Shown here piece by piece: positions 1-7,097 of a stretch of DNA of 12,966 bases. The notes beneath the pieces are model-generated. The model saw nothing but the letters and a program-made list of their open reading frames with translations, searched no databases and was not told the DNA's origin. The position numbers and the translations under genes are program-made. The stretch covers positions 1 to 12,966 of the forward strand of contig CAAGLS010000114.1 in assembly GCA_900770845.1 (NCBI GenBank), written 5' to 3'. The DNA is from an uncultured Prevotella sp. (GTDB lineage Bacteria > Bacteroidota > Bacteroidia > Bacteroidales > Bacteroidaceae). Position 1 is the first letter of the stretch, and each line of letters begins with the position of its first letter.

Positions 1-15
1 ATATATGTTGTTTCG

Positions 16-126
16 GTCGTCTTCTGCATCTATCGGTCTCAAAACGTCAAGTCTCATCGGTCGTGTAGCCCGCTACACTCCCTCTTCAACTTACGTTTTG
101 AGTCCCGATAGCTTGCAGAATACGAC
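16..126. repeat. Large imperfect palindrome (potential long hairpin)
   Basis: The arms 16-52 and 89-126 are complementary over most of their length, with a few single-base mismatches and bulges. Nested inside is a second hairpin, gtgtag (63-68) with ctacac (73-78). On the minus strand the hairpin begins a few bases after the stop codon of the GLPGLI reading frame, so a transcript of that gene would end in it. No long T-run follows, so it is not a standard intrinsic terminator. It could be a 3'-end RNA stabiliser, a REP-like interspersed repeat or an element end. The structure is read directly from the sequence; its role is not known. Confidence 0.6.
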
Positions 127-131
127 TCGAC

Positions 132-851
132 CTAATTTTTAGAACCGACCTTGTGCGTCTTCATCAACTCTTTGGAATCCGTCATCTGCATGAAGCTCTT
201 GTGGTCCATCTTGATTCCTTTCTCAGGAGCCGCAAGCCGGGCATCGCCTTCCATTGTATGAATGCTTTGAAGCTCCAAATAGGTAAAGGGCAACTCCATC
301 CTCACGACCAATCCCGGCAAGCCCGTGTAGCCGAATGGAGCGCTATTGACGGCAATCTCCGGGTCGAACCAGGCTCTCACCCTGTCATTTTGCTTCAATG
401 TGGCTTTGTAGCAGGTGCGGCCTTGAATCGTGTCCAAGGTGTCGCTGATGTTCCATTCATCCGTAATGAGACTGTCACTGACAAGATAAAGCTGGTTGTG
501 GTATTTCATCTGCAACTTCTTAATGAGCCGGTCAAAGTCCATGTAGATGTTGATATAGTCAACTTCCAATGGCATTTTGACGATGCTCGCCGGATCTTTG
601 GTGAAAAGGCTCTTGTCACCAAAAACCGTGAGAGTATAGAGTTGGCAGTCCTCCTTAATCCTTTGCTCAATTATGTTGCGTACCCTCTCATCCTCGATTA
701 CAGACCAATCATACACATCTGGCTATGATGACTTATAACGAAATTCAACCCCTTTTGGCTGGGAAAAAGCCATGACCATTGCAGACTTTTGCATCGGGAC
801 TACAAACACCATGAATGTCCAAATTGAAAGTTTCAACAAAAGATGTCTCAT
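132..851 (-). pseudogene. GLPGLI family exported protein, interrupted by an in-frame amber stop
   Basis: From the ATG at 851 the frame encodes a signal-peptide-like start (MRHLLLKLSIWTFMVFVV, then an Ala/Met stretch). It runs to a TAG at 723-725 (codon 43), then continues in the same frame without another stop to TAG at 132-134. The complete frame would be 239 codons, in the range of the GLPGLI family. The downstream part carries the defining motif TGLPGLVV about two thirds along, preceded by a DRVRAWFDPEI segment typical of the family. These are exported Bacteroidota proteins whose biochemical role is unknown to me. A GTG at 716 could restart translation and give 194 residues, but that product would lack the export signal. 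A recent nonsense mutation is the simplest reading; a sequencing error or suppressed stop is possible. Confidence 0.75.
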
Positions 852-874
852 ATAGCTTTAGTTTTAGTCGACTA

Positions 875-882
875 CAAATATA
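875..882 (-). promoter_or_regulatory. -7 box of the GLPGLI gene promoter
   Basis: On the minus strand TATATTTG fits the Bacteroidota -7 consensus TAnnTTTG. It lies 24 bases upstream of the ATG at 851, which supports that start over the internal GTG at 716. I see no clean TTTG at the -33 position, so the promoter is only moderately supported. Confidence 0.45.
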
Positions 883-936
883 GACAATAAAAACCACGAG
901 ACACATAAATTGAAAAACATTTAACTACATTCAACA

Positions 937-1254
937 TAAATTTGGAGAAAAGCAACTGTCCACCGAATCGACATAACCATTCGGCGAATCGCTTTTGAAA
1001 ATCATGGAGCTTCCATCCAACACGCAGGGGCCGTGCGGGCATGGTAAGGCCAGCCCTAAAGAAATGTTTGACCGCTTATTAAGCTTATGCCGTAGACCTG
1101 CTATGGGTGTCTGCAAATTGCACCCGCGATAGCCTCGAAGAGGCGGCCTATCTCTACCCCCGGGCAAACGTAGTGCAGCCTGGGGTGGAGGCATAGGTGA
1201 TGGACTGCACCCAGCACCTCGAAGACGCGCGAAGCACGAGCGGAAACGCCAATT
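937..1254. other. Intergenic GC-rich block with many possible stems, candidate structured RNA or repeat
   Basis: No credible gene lies between 852 and 1309. Possible stems are ccgaat 963-968 with attcgg 979-984; the hairpin atggagcttccat at 1004-1016; gggtg 1105-1109 with caccc 1121-1125; gatag 1128-1132 with ctatc 1148-1152, enclosing cctc/gagg; acccc 1156-1160 with ggggt 1182-1186; gtgcag 1173-1178 with ctgcac 1205-1210; and GCG-GAAA-CGC at 1240-1249. Some exclude one another. On the plus strand TAAATTTG at 937-944 matches the -7 consensus, without a good -33, and the hairpin at 1281-1304 could end a plus transcript of about 350 nt. I found no RNase P, tmRNA or SRP RNA core motifs on either strand. 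The direction of transcription, and whether it is transcribed at all, cannot be decided from sequence. Confidence 0.4.
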
Positions 1255-1275
1255 GTGGATTGTGAACTTATGAAT

Positions 1276-1307
1276 TAAAAGAAGGTTGCCACTCGGCAAC
1301 CTTCTTT
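1276..1307 (-). terminator. Intrinsic terminator downstream of tRNA-Gln
   Basis: A perfect 10-bp stem, gaaggttgcc (1281-1290) with ggcaaccttc (1295-1304), has a 4-base loop. On the minus strand it is followed by TTTTAATT. It starts five bases after the tRNA 3' end. On the plus strand it is followed by TTTGTT, so it may work in both directions. Confidence 0.8.
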
Positions 1308-1308
1308 G

Positions 1309-1379
1309 TTGGGATACCCGGATTCGAACCAGGAAAAACAGGACCAGAATCTGTTGTGTTACCATTACACCATATCCCA
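1309..1379 (-). tRNA. tRNA-Gln (anticodon CTG)
   Basis: The minus strand folds as a full cloverleaf. The acceptor stem TGGGATA (1373-1379) pairs with TATCCCA (1310-1316), the D arm is GTGT-AATGGTA-ACAC, the anticodon loop is TTCTGGT with CTG at 1345-1347, and the T arm is CCTGG-TTCGAAT-CCGGG. It decodes CAG (Gln); the weak U1-A72 closing pair is a known tRNA-Gln feature. CCA is not encoded, since ACAA follows the acceptor stem, so CCA must be added after transcription. The anticodon stem ACAGA/CCTGT has one A-C mismatch next to the loop. The gene is a single transcription unit with its own promoter and terminator. Confidence 0.95.
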
Positions 1380-1422
1380 ATGTCAAGCCCCATCCGTTGG
1401 GGTCATCTTGTTTTTACGAGTG

Positions 1423-1453
1423 CAAAGGTACTACTTTTTTGCCAACCACCAAA
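1423..1453 (-). promoter_or_regulatory. Promoter of tRNA-Gln
   Basis: On the minus strand TTTG (1450-1453), a 19-base spacer and TACCTTTG (1423-1430) match the Bacteroidota primary-sigma consensus TTTG-N19-TAnnTTTG at every fixed position. The tRNA starts 43 bases downstream, so a short 5' leader is expected, to be removed by RNase P. Confidence 0.8.
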
Positions 1454-1514
1454 ACTTTTCCCGACTTTTTTTATCAAAACCTTAATTTTTTCCAAAAAAT
1501 CGGCCTCCAAGCAC

Positions 1515-1563
1515 TTGATATGGATTAATTGCACTAACTTTGCAAGTCAGCATTATATATAAT
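1515..1563 (+). promoter_or_regulatory. Promoter of rsfS with a palindrome at the expected transcription start
   Basis: TAACTTTG at 1535-1542 fits the -7 consensus. A TTG at 1515-1517 lies 17 bases upstream, shorter than the preferred spacing. The predicted start near 1549 abuts a perfect 14-base palindrome, cattatatataatg (1551-1564). This could be a repressor site, an AT-rich initial transcribed region or chance. The untranslated leader would be about 70 bases. Confidence 0.5.
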
Positions 1564-1617
1564 GTGCGACAACAATTTTGCAACAGTTACAACAGATATA
1601 AACATAACATCAACTGA

Positions 1618-1974
1618 ATGACATCAACAACGAATTTAGTGAAAACCATCACAGAGGGGATTCAGGAAAAGAAAGGACAGGACATCGTCATCTGCGACCT
1701 TAGGAACATCGACGGAGCCATCGCCCAATATTTCGTCATCTGCCAAGGCCAGTCGCCCACGCAGGTGGAGGCCATCGCCGAGTCGGTGGGCGACAAGTGC
1801 CGACAGGCCGGCGAGAAGCCGACCAGCGTGGTGGGACTGGGAGCCGACCAGTGGGTGGCCATCGACTATGTGGACGTGCTCGTGCATGTGTTCCTGCCCG
1901 AGACGCGCCATTTCTACGACTTGGAGAGCCTTTGGACAGACGCCACGTTGACACACATCCCCAACTTGGACTGA
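1618..1974 (+). CDS. rsfS: Ribosome silencing factor RsfS (RsfA/Iojap family)
   Basis: RsfS binds ribosomal protein uL14 on the large subunit and blocks joining of the 30S subunit, lowering translation in starvation or stationary phase. The 118 residues match the family length. Conserved features are YFVICQGQSPTQVEAIAESV at about 38-57, GEKP near 65, DQWVAIDYVDVLVHVF at 77-92 and FYDLESLWTDA at 99-109. The ATG at 1618 directly precedes the conserved N-terminal helix and has an A-rich leader without a Shine-Dalgarno sequence, normal for Bacteroidota. It leads the rsfS-ftsH-cdsA run; 134 bases with no visible terminator separate it from ftsH, so cotranscription is likely. Confidence 0.95.
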   Translation: MTSTTNLVKTITEGIQEKKGQDIVICDLRNIDGAIAQYFVICQGQSPTQVEAIAESVGDKCRQAGEKPTSVVGLGADQWVAIDYVDVLVHVFLPETRHFYDLESLWTDATLTHIPNLD

Positions 1975-2108
1975 CACACGGCACACTTTTTGTTTCCCTT
2001 TCCCCAGACAGCCGCTCCCTCCCCCACCCTCTCCGGGACGGGAAAAGGCCGGCGGCACACAGCGACACTAATATATTTACCCCTTTTATTAAGATTGCAA
2101 TCTGAAAG

Positions 2109-4193
2109 ATGAACAACAACAACAATCCCCAAGGCGACAACAATCAGCCTAAAATGCCACGGTTCAACATGAACTGGCTCTACGGACTCATTATCGTCAC
2201 TTTGGCCATCCTCTTCTTCACGGGCGGCGGCAACTCGCTCATGAGCAGTGCGGGAGGCGCGGCCACAGCCCGCTACTCCGACTTCCAGGCCTACGTGGAG
2301 CGAGGATGGGCAAAGAGCGTGGTCATCAACAAGGACGACAACACGCTCAAAATGTATGTGAAAGAGCAGAACGTGCGCGACGTTTTCCACAGGTCGGCCC
2401 AGCAGGTGGGCAGCAACCCCTACGTGAAGGTGGAGTTTGGAAGCGTGGACGAGCTTGAGAAATTCGTCACCCAACAGCAGAAAGCCGGAAAGATCAGCGA
2501 GTTCAGCTATGAGAACACCAAGGGCAACGGCTTCCTGAACCTCATCATACAGCTCATACCCTTCATCTTCCTGCTCGGACTGATGTGGTACCTCATGGGC
2601 CGCGTCGGCGGTGGCGGTGGCGGAAGCGGCATGTTCAACGTGGGCAAGAGCAAGGCCAAGCTCTACGAGAAGGGCAACGAGATGGGCATCACCTTCAAGG
2701 ACGTGGCCGGACAGGAGGGAGCCAAGCAGGAAGTGCAGGAGATTGTGGACTTCCTCAAGAACCCCAAGCGCTACACCGACTTGGGCGGAAAGATTCCCAA
2801 GGGAGCCCTGCTCATAGGCCCTCCGGGAACGGGCAAGACCCTGCTGGCCAAGGCCGTGGCCGGCGAGGCGGGCGTGCCCTTCTTCTCCATGAGCGGCTCC
2901 GACTTCGTGGAGATGTTTGTCGGCGTGGGCGCCAGCCGCGTGCGCGACGTCTTCCGCCAGGCCAAGGAGAAGGCGCCATGCATCATCTTCATCGACGAGA
3001 TTGACGCCGTGGGGCGCGCACGCAGCAAGAACCCCTCCATGGGCGGCAACGACGAGCGCGAGAACACGCTCAACGCCCTGCTCACCGAAATGGACGGCTT
3101 CGGCTCCAACTCGGGTGTCATCGTCATGGCGGCCACCAACCGTGCCGACATGCTCGACAAGGCCCTGCTCCGCGCGGGACGCTTCGACCGCCAGATTCAT
3201 GTGGACCTGCCCGATCTGGCCGAGCGCAAGGCCATCTTCAAGGTTCACCTCAAGCCACTCAAGACAGCGGCCGACCTCGACATCGATTTCCTGGCGCGGC
3301 AAACTCCCGGATTCTCGGGAGCCGACATCGCCAACGTGTGCAACGAGGCCGCGCTCATCGCCGCACGCCACAACCAAAAGGACGTGGAGAAGCAGAACTT
3401 CCTCGACGCCGTGGACCGCATCATCGGCGGACTGGAGAAGAAGACCAAGGTGATGACGGCCGAGGAGAAGCGCAGCATCGCCATCCACGAGGCCGGCCAC
3501 GCCACCATCAGCTGGTTCTGCGAGCATGCCAACCCATTGGTGAAGGTCACCATCGTGCCACGCGGACAGGCCCTCGGCGCTGCCTGGTACCTGCCCGAGG
3601 AACGCGTCATCACCACCAAGGAGGAGATGCTCGACGAGATGTGCTCGCTGCTCGGCGGGCGCGCGGCCGAGGACCTCTTCATCCACCATATCTCCACGGG
3701 AGCCATGAACGACCTGGAGCGCGCCACCAAGAGCGCCTACGGAATGGTGGCCTACGCGGGCATGAGCGACAGGCTGCCCAACATCTGCTACTACAACAAC
3801 CAGGAATACCAGTTCACACGGCCCTACAGCGAGACCACGGCCAAGATCATGGACGACGAGGTGCTGAAGATGATCAACGAGCAATACGACCGCGCCAAGC
3901 AAATCCTCACCCACCACAAGGAAGGTCACAAGCAGCTCGCCGACCTGCTCTTCCAAAAGGAGGTGATCTATGCCGAGGACGTGGAGAAGATATTCGGCAA
4001 ACGCCCCTGGAAGAGCCGCTCGGAGGAAATCATCGAGGCCAACGAGAAGAGCGCGCCCACGCTCGACGACATGCCCGAGGCCGTGAGGCAGGCCGAGGCC
4101 GAGCACCAGAGGCGCGTGGCAGAACAGCAGAAGAATGACGCGCAGGGCGGCGACAGCCAAGAACCCGACGGCGGAGAGGAGAAGAAGGCATGA
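2109..4193 (+). CDS. ftsH: ATP-dependent zinc metalloprotease FtsH
   Basis: This membrane-anchored AAA+ protease forms hexamers that degrade misassembled membrane proteins and short-lived regulators. The 694 residues have a standard layout: an Asn-rich N-terminus, membrane segment 1 at about 23-38, an extracytoplasmic domain to about 138, membrane segment 2 at about 142-164, and a glycine-rich linker (167-174). The AAA module has Walker A GPPGTGKT (237-244), pore motif MFVG (269-272), Walker B IIFIDEID (292-299) and a second region of homology ending AGRFDR with arginine fingers R355 and R358. The protease domain has zinc site HEAGH (460-464) and the likely third ligand D535 in GAMNDLE. The last roughly 50 residues are charged and low in complexity. 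All catalytic residues are present. The stop overlaps the cdsA start (ATGA), suggesting translational coupling. Confidence 0.98.
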   Translation: MNNNNNPQGDNNQPKMPRFNMNWLYGLIIVTLAILFFTGGGNSLMSSAGGAATARYSDFQAYVERGWAKSVVINKDDNTLKMYVKEQNVRDVFHRSAQQVGSNPYVKVEFGSVDELEKFVTQQQKAGKISEFSYENTKGNGFLNLIIQLIPFIFLLGLMWYLMGRVGGGGGGSGMFNVGKSKAKLYEKGNEMGITFKDVAGQEGAKQEVQEIVDFLKNPKRYTDLGGKIPKGALLIGPPGTGKTLLAKAVAGEAGVPFFSMSGSDFVEMFVGVGASRVRDVFRQAKEKAPCIIFIDEIDAVGRARSKNPSMGGNDERENTLNALLTEMDGFGSNSGVIVMAATNRADMLDKALLRAGRFDRQIHVDLPDLAERKAIFKVHLKPLKTAADLDIDFLARQTPGFSGADIANVCNEAALIAARHNQKDVEKQNFLDAVDRIIGGLEKKTKVMTAEEKRSIAIHEAGHATISWFCEHANPLVKVTIVPRGQALGAAWYLPEERVITTKEEMLDEMCSLLGGRAAEDLFIHHISTGAMNDLERATKSAYGMVAYAGMSDRLPNICYYNNQEYQFTRPYSETTAKIMDDEVLKMINEQYDRAKQILTHHKEGHKQLADLLFQKEVIYAEDVEKIFGKRPWKSRSEEIIEANEKSAPTLDDMPEAVRQAEAEHQRRVAEQQKNDAQGGDSQEPDGGEEKKA

Positions 4194-5044
4194 CGGAGAA
4201 ACAGAAGAACCTCATCACACGCACCATCACGGGCGTGCTCTTCGTGGCCATCATGGTGTGCGGATTCCTGCGCCCTGAGGCCATGCTCTTCCTCTTCGCG
4301 CTCATCACGGGCATGACCATCTGGGAGTTTTGCGGACTGGTCAACGAGGCGGGAGGCGTCACGGTCAACCGCTTCATCGCCACCGTGGCGGGCGTGTATC
4401 TCTTCCTCGCCGTGGCCGCCATCCGAAGCGGCATCGTGGCCAACTTCGTGGTCTTCGTGCCTTACCTGCTCACCATCATCTACCTCTTCGTGAGCGAGCT
4501 GTATCTGAAGAACGAGAACCCCATCCACGACTGGGCCTACACCATGCTCTCGCAGATGTACATCGCCCTGCCGCTCTCCATGGCCAGCGTGCTGGCCTTC
4601 GACGTGCAGCCCGACGGACTGGTCCACTACGACATGATGGTGCCCCTGATGGTGTTTGTCTTTCTCTGGGTCAACGACTCGGGCGCCTACTGCGCCGGCT
4701 CGCTCTTAGGCCGCCACAAGCTGTTCCCCCGCATCTCCCCGGGCAAGACCTGGGAGGGAAGCATCGGCGGCGGACTGCTGGTGCTCATCGTGGCAGCAGC
4801 GGTGGGCTGGTGGTTGGGACAGAGCCATCCCCTCAACATCCTCATGTGGATGGGACTGGGACTGGTGGTGGTGGTCTTCGGCACATTGGGCGACCTTGTG
4901 GAGAGCCTCTTCAAGCGCACCCTCGGCATCAAGGACAGCGGCAACATCCTGCCCGGCCACGGCGGCATGCTCGACCGCTTCGACTCGTCGCTCATGGCCA
5001 TACCCGCCGCAGTGGTCTACATCTACACCCTCCAGCTGCTCTGA
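4190..5044 (+). CDS. cdsA: Phosphatidate cytidylyltransferase (CDP-diacylglycerol synthase)
   Basis: CdsA makes CDP-diacylglycerol from phosphatidic acid and CTP in the inner membrane, the branch point for all phospholipids. The 284-residue protein is mostly hydrophobic, with about eight membrane segments. It carries the full family signature at 239-265: S-x-x-KR-x4-KD-S-x-x-ILPGHGG-x-x-DRFD. NDSGAY at 162-167 and SPGKTWEG at 183-190 are also characteristic of the catalytic half. The ATG at 4190 overlaps the ftsH stop by 4 bases, and no other start fits the N-terminal membrane segment better. An ftsH-cdsA pair links membrane protein quality control to lipid synthesis; any functional coupling is inference. 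Confidence 0.96.
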   Translation: MTEKQKNLITRTITGVLFVAIMVCGFLRPEAMLFLFALITGMTIWEFCGLVNEAGGVTVNRFIATVAGVYLFLAVAAIRSGIVANFVVFVPYLLTIIYLFVSELYLKNENPIHDWAYTMLSQMYIALPLSMASVLAFDVQPDGLVHYDMMVPLMVFVFLWVNDSGAYCAGSLLGRHKLFPRISPGKTWEGSIGGGLLVLIVAAAVGWWLGQSHPLNILMWMGLGLVVVVFGTLGDLVESLFKRTLGIKDSGNILPGHGGMLDRFDSSLMAIPAAVVYIYTLQLL

Positions 5045-5086
5045 CAGCGGCGGGAGCCATCCCCACGATGCCCCGCCGGCAACAGA

Positions 5087-5130
5087 CAAACGGCGTGCAG
5101 CCCCATTCGGGCCGCACGCCGTTTGCTTTT
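5087..5130 (+). terminator. Terminator of the rsfS-ftsH-cdsA unit
   Basis: Arms caaacggcgtgc (5087-5098) and gcacgccgtttg (5114-5125) form a perfect 12-bp stem, with a smaller GC stem inside the loop, followed by CTTTT. It starts 43 bases after the cdsA stop. The T-run is short but the stem is very stable. Confidence 0.8.
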
Positions 5131-5288
5131 CCAGCCGAAAGAAGCGTGGCTTTGGCCGCCCACCCATGCTGCGTGGCAAGCGCACGGAATATCGTAGCAG
5201 CTGCCACGAAAGTTTGCTGCCACAAGATTTCACGCAGCAAAGAATGAGTGACGCAAGCCCCGCTTCCCGCTTATTCCTGTCCCAATCC
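5131..5288. other. Intergenic stretch between cdsA terminator and galE promoter
   Basis: I see no credible gene here. Two small inverted repeats are present: cgtggca (5172-5178) with tgccacg (5202-5208), and tttgctg (5213-5219) with cagcaaa (5235-5241). Neither has a T-run. They may be remnants of older elements or chance. Confidence 0.3.
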
Positions 5289-5319
5289 TTTGCTGAGAAC
5301 GTTTTTTTCGCTATCTTTG
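5289..5319 (+). promoter_or_regulatory. Promoter of galE
   Basis: TTTG (5289-5292), a 19-base spacer and TATCTTTG (5312-5319) match the Bacteroidota consensus exactly. The expected transcription start near 5326 rules out the in-frame upstream ATG at 5248 and supports the galE start at 5356, leaving a leader of about 30 bases. Confidence 0.85.
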
Positions 5320-5355
5320 CAGAAGAATAACGTTAATCAACAACATTGTGCTATT

Positions 5356-6393
5356 ATGAAACAGACAATCTTGGTAACTGGGGGAACCGGTTTCATCGGC
5401 TCCCACACTTCTGTAGAACTCATCGAGGCTGGCTACAAGGTAGTCATCGTAGACAACCTGTCCAACTCCAAGATAGAGGTGCTCGACGGCATCGAGAACA
5501 TCACCGGTGTGCGTCCCGCCTTTGAGAACGTCGACCTGCGCGACAAGGAGGCCACAGAGGGTGTGTTCAAGAAATATCCCGACATCCAGGGCATCATCCA
5601 CTTCGCCGCCTCCAAGGCCGTGGGCGAGAGCGTGCAGAAACCGTTGCTCTACTACCGCAACAACATCGTGTCGCTCGTCAACCTGCTTGAGCTGATGCCC
5701 CAATACCATGTCAAGGGCATCATCTTCTCCTCTTCCTGCACCGTCTATGGCCAGCCCAAACCCGAGAACCTCCCCGTCACCGAGGACGCTCCCCACCAGA
5801 AGGCCACCTCACCCTACGGCAACACAAAGGAAATCAACGAGCAGATCATCTACGACTATATCCACAGCGGAGCCAACATCAAGAGCATCGTCCTGCGCTA
5901 TTTCAATCCCATCGGAGCCCACCCCTCCGCCCTCATCGGCGAGCTGCCCAACGGCGTTCCGGCCAACCTCATCCCCTACGTGACCCAGACGGCCATGGGA
6001 ATACGCAAGCAACTCACCATCTTCGGCAACGACTACGACACACCCGACGGCACGTGCATCCGCGACTACATCTACGTGGTCGACCTGGCCAAGGCCCACG
6101 TGGCCGCCATGCGCCGTGTGCTCGATGAGGAGACAGAGCCCATCGAGTATTTCAACATCGGCACGGGCAGCGGCAACTCCACATTGGAAATCGTAGAGAC
6201 GTTTGAGAAGGCCACGGGAGTGAAAGTCAACTGGAAGTACGGCCCACGCCGCGAGGGCGACATCGAGAAGATTTGGGGCGACTGCACAAAGGCCAACAAG
6301 GTGTTGGGCTGGAAGGCCGAGACCCCTCTCGACGACGTGCTGCGCAGCGCCTGGAAGTGGCAGCAGAAGCTCCGCGAGGACGGCGTCATGTAG
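5356..6393 (+). CDS. galE: UDP-glucose 4-epimerase GalE
   Basis: GalE interconverts UDP-glucose and UDP-galactose using tightly bound NAD, serving galactose use and surface polysaccharide synthesis. The 345-residue protein is a complete extended short-chain dehydrogenase. It has the NAD-binding motif TGGTGFIG at 8-15, FSSSCTVYG at 124-132 holding the catalytic Ser/Thr, the catalytic pair Y154 and K158 (SPYGNTK), and the conserved substrate segment PRREGD at 297-302. The position of the E. coli Tyr299 gatekeeper aligns with Ile306. A fairly large residue there argues for UDP-Glc/Gal over the N-acetyl sugars, but this is inference from one position. The gene is a single unit with its own promoter and terminator and no Leloir-pathway neighbour. 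An in-frame ATG at 5248 is rejected because it lies upstream of the promoter. Confidence 0.95.
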   Translation: MKQTILVTGGTGFIGSHTSVELIEAGYKVVIVDNLSNSKIEVLDGIENITGVRPAFENVDLRDKEATEGVFKKYPDIQGIIHFAASKAVGESVQKPLLYYRNNIVSLVNLLELMPQYHVKGIIFSSSCTVYGQPKPENLPVTEDAPHQKATSPYGNTKEINEQIIYDYIHSGANIKSIVLRYFNPIGAHPSALIGELPNGVPANLIPYVTQTAMGIRKQLTIFGNDYDTPDGTCIRDYIYVVDLAKAHVAAMRRVLDEETEPIEYFNIGTGSGNSTLEIVETFEKATGVKVNWKYGPRREGDIEKIWGDCTKANKVLGWKAETPLDDVLRSAWKWQQKLREDGVM

Positions 6394-6450
6394 GCGCCCC
6401 TGTTCGGTATGCTGCTGTACCACAGCAGCCCCAAATACCCCCACATCCCC

Positions 6451-6490
6451 AAGAAAAAGGCCTCACCCCGCGGTGCGGCCTTTTTCTTTA
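6451..6490 (+). terminator. Terminator of galE
   Basis: Arms aagaaaaaggcc (6451-6462) and ggcctttttctt (6477-6488) form a perfect stem with an inner cacc/ggtg extension, and the T-rich side follows on the plus strand. It lies 57 bases after the galE stop. Confidence 0.85.
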
Positions 6491-6526
6491 TCCCTCGCGG
6501 CAAAAGGAAAAAACATTCGTTTTTTC

Positions 6527-6557
6527 TTGTTGGTCAGACAAAAATACCTTATCTTTG
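6527..6557 (+). promoter_or_regulatory. Promoter of the secreted-protein pair
   Basis: TTG at 6527-6529, 20 bases, then TATCTTTG at 6550-6557 fit the Bacteroidota consensus. The ATG at 6598 is 40 bases downstream. No further promoter is seen before the second gene, which starts 23 bases after the first ends. Confidence 0.75.
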
Positions 6558-6597
6558 CGGCAAGACATTTATTACAACAACTCTAAACTTTAATTTT

Positions 6598-7074
6598 ATG
6601 GGAAAAAAGAGAAGATTTCAATGGGCTGCTGCTGTCTTTGCGCTCGCTCTGTGTCCCTCCGCCATGAACGCCCAGCAGATGGTGGTGCAGACCGAGGGAG
6701 GCAACGACACCTACAAGCTGTCGGACATCCGCAAGATCCTCACCTCTGCTGAGAGTCTGACCGTGGGAGAGAACGGCAAGGAGGCCAAGGAGTACAACTA
6801 TCCCAAAATCAGGAAGATTGTCTTCGACACTTCCACGGCCATTGCGGCAGTGAAGGCCACGACGGCCGACTTCGCGGCCAAGGTGGAGGAAGACGGCAAG
6901 GCCATCACCTGGACGGGATCGGATGGCCCACAGGAGGTGGCGCTCTTCGACATCAGCGGCAAGATGCTCCGCCATGCCACGCACCAGACGCTGCAGCGGA
7001 TGGACATTTCCGGCCTGCCACAAGGCACCTACATCCTCAAAGTGGGCAACCACAATTTCAAATTCATCAAATAA
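6598..7074 (+). CDS. Small secreted protein with T9SS type A C-terminal sorting domain
   Basis: The 158-residue protein has a signal peptide (basic MGKKRR, hydrophobic core, Ala-x-Ala-like cleavage before Gln26). A short middle region has two similar strands, YKLSDIRKI and YPKIRKIVF. Residues from about 88 fit the T9SS type A sorting domain: VALFDISGKML at 114-124, MDISGLPQGTYILKVG at 135-150 and a lysine-ending tail. This domain directs proteins across the outer membrane, where it is usually cleaved and the cargo anchored. Here only about 60 residues remain as cargo, and no enzyme or binding domain is recognisable. The ATG at 6598 is chosen over an in-frame ATG at 6409 because the latter lies upstream of a terminator and promoter. 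It is probably cotranscribed with the next gene. Function unknown. Confidence 0.85.
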   Translation: MGKKRRFQWAAAVFALALCPSAMNAQQMVVQTEGGNDTYKLSDIRKILTSAESLTVGENGKEAKEYNYPKIRKIVFDTSTAIAAVKATTADFAAKVEEDGKAITWTGSDGPQEVALFDISGKMLRHATHQTLQRMDISGLPQGTYILKVGNHNFKFIK

Positions 7075-7097
7075 CAAGCTAAAAAACCAACAACAAT

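Noticed and set aside
153..728. 191-codon plus-strand frame opposite the GLPGLI gene
   Set aside because: The minus strand encodes the recognisable GLPGLI motif, and the plus-strand product resembles nothing.
931..1386. 151-codon minus-strand frame across the intergenic block and the tRNA
   Set aside because: It runs through the tRNA-Gln gene and its terminator, and has atypical composition (rich in Arg, Pro and Cys) with no promoter of its own.
2072..2079. TATATTTA as a separate ftsH promoter
   Set aside because: It misses the final G of TAnnTTTG and no -33 element is seen. A weak internal promoter cannot be excluded.
2092..2103. 12-base palindrome AGATTGCAATCT just before ftsH
   Set aside because: It is short, has no partner site and no T-run; it may be chance.
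1914..4160. 748-codon open frame on the minus strand, antisense to ftsH
   Set aside because: It lies wholly opposite the highly conserved rsfS/ftsH coding region, its product is rich in L, V, H and G with no domain, and such frames arise from the codon pattern of GC-rich genes.
5248..5355. 36-residue N-terminal extension of GalE
   Set aside because: It precedes a consensus promoter at 5289-5319, and the residues are not part of the GalE fold, which starts with MKQTILVTGG.
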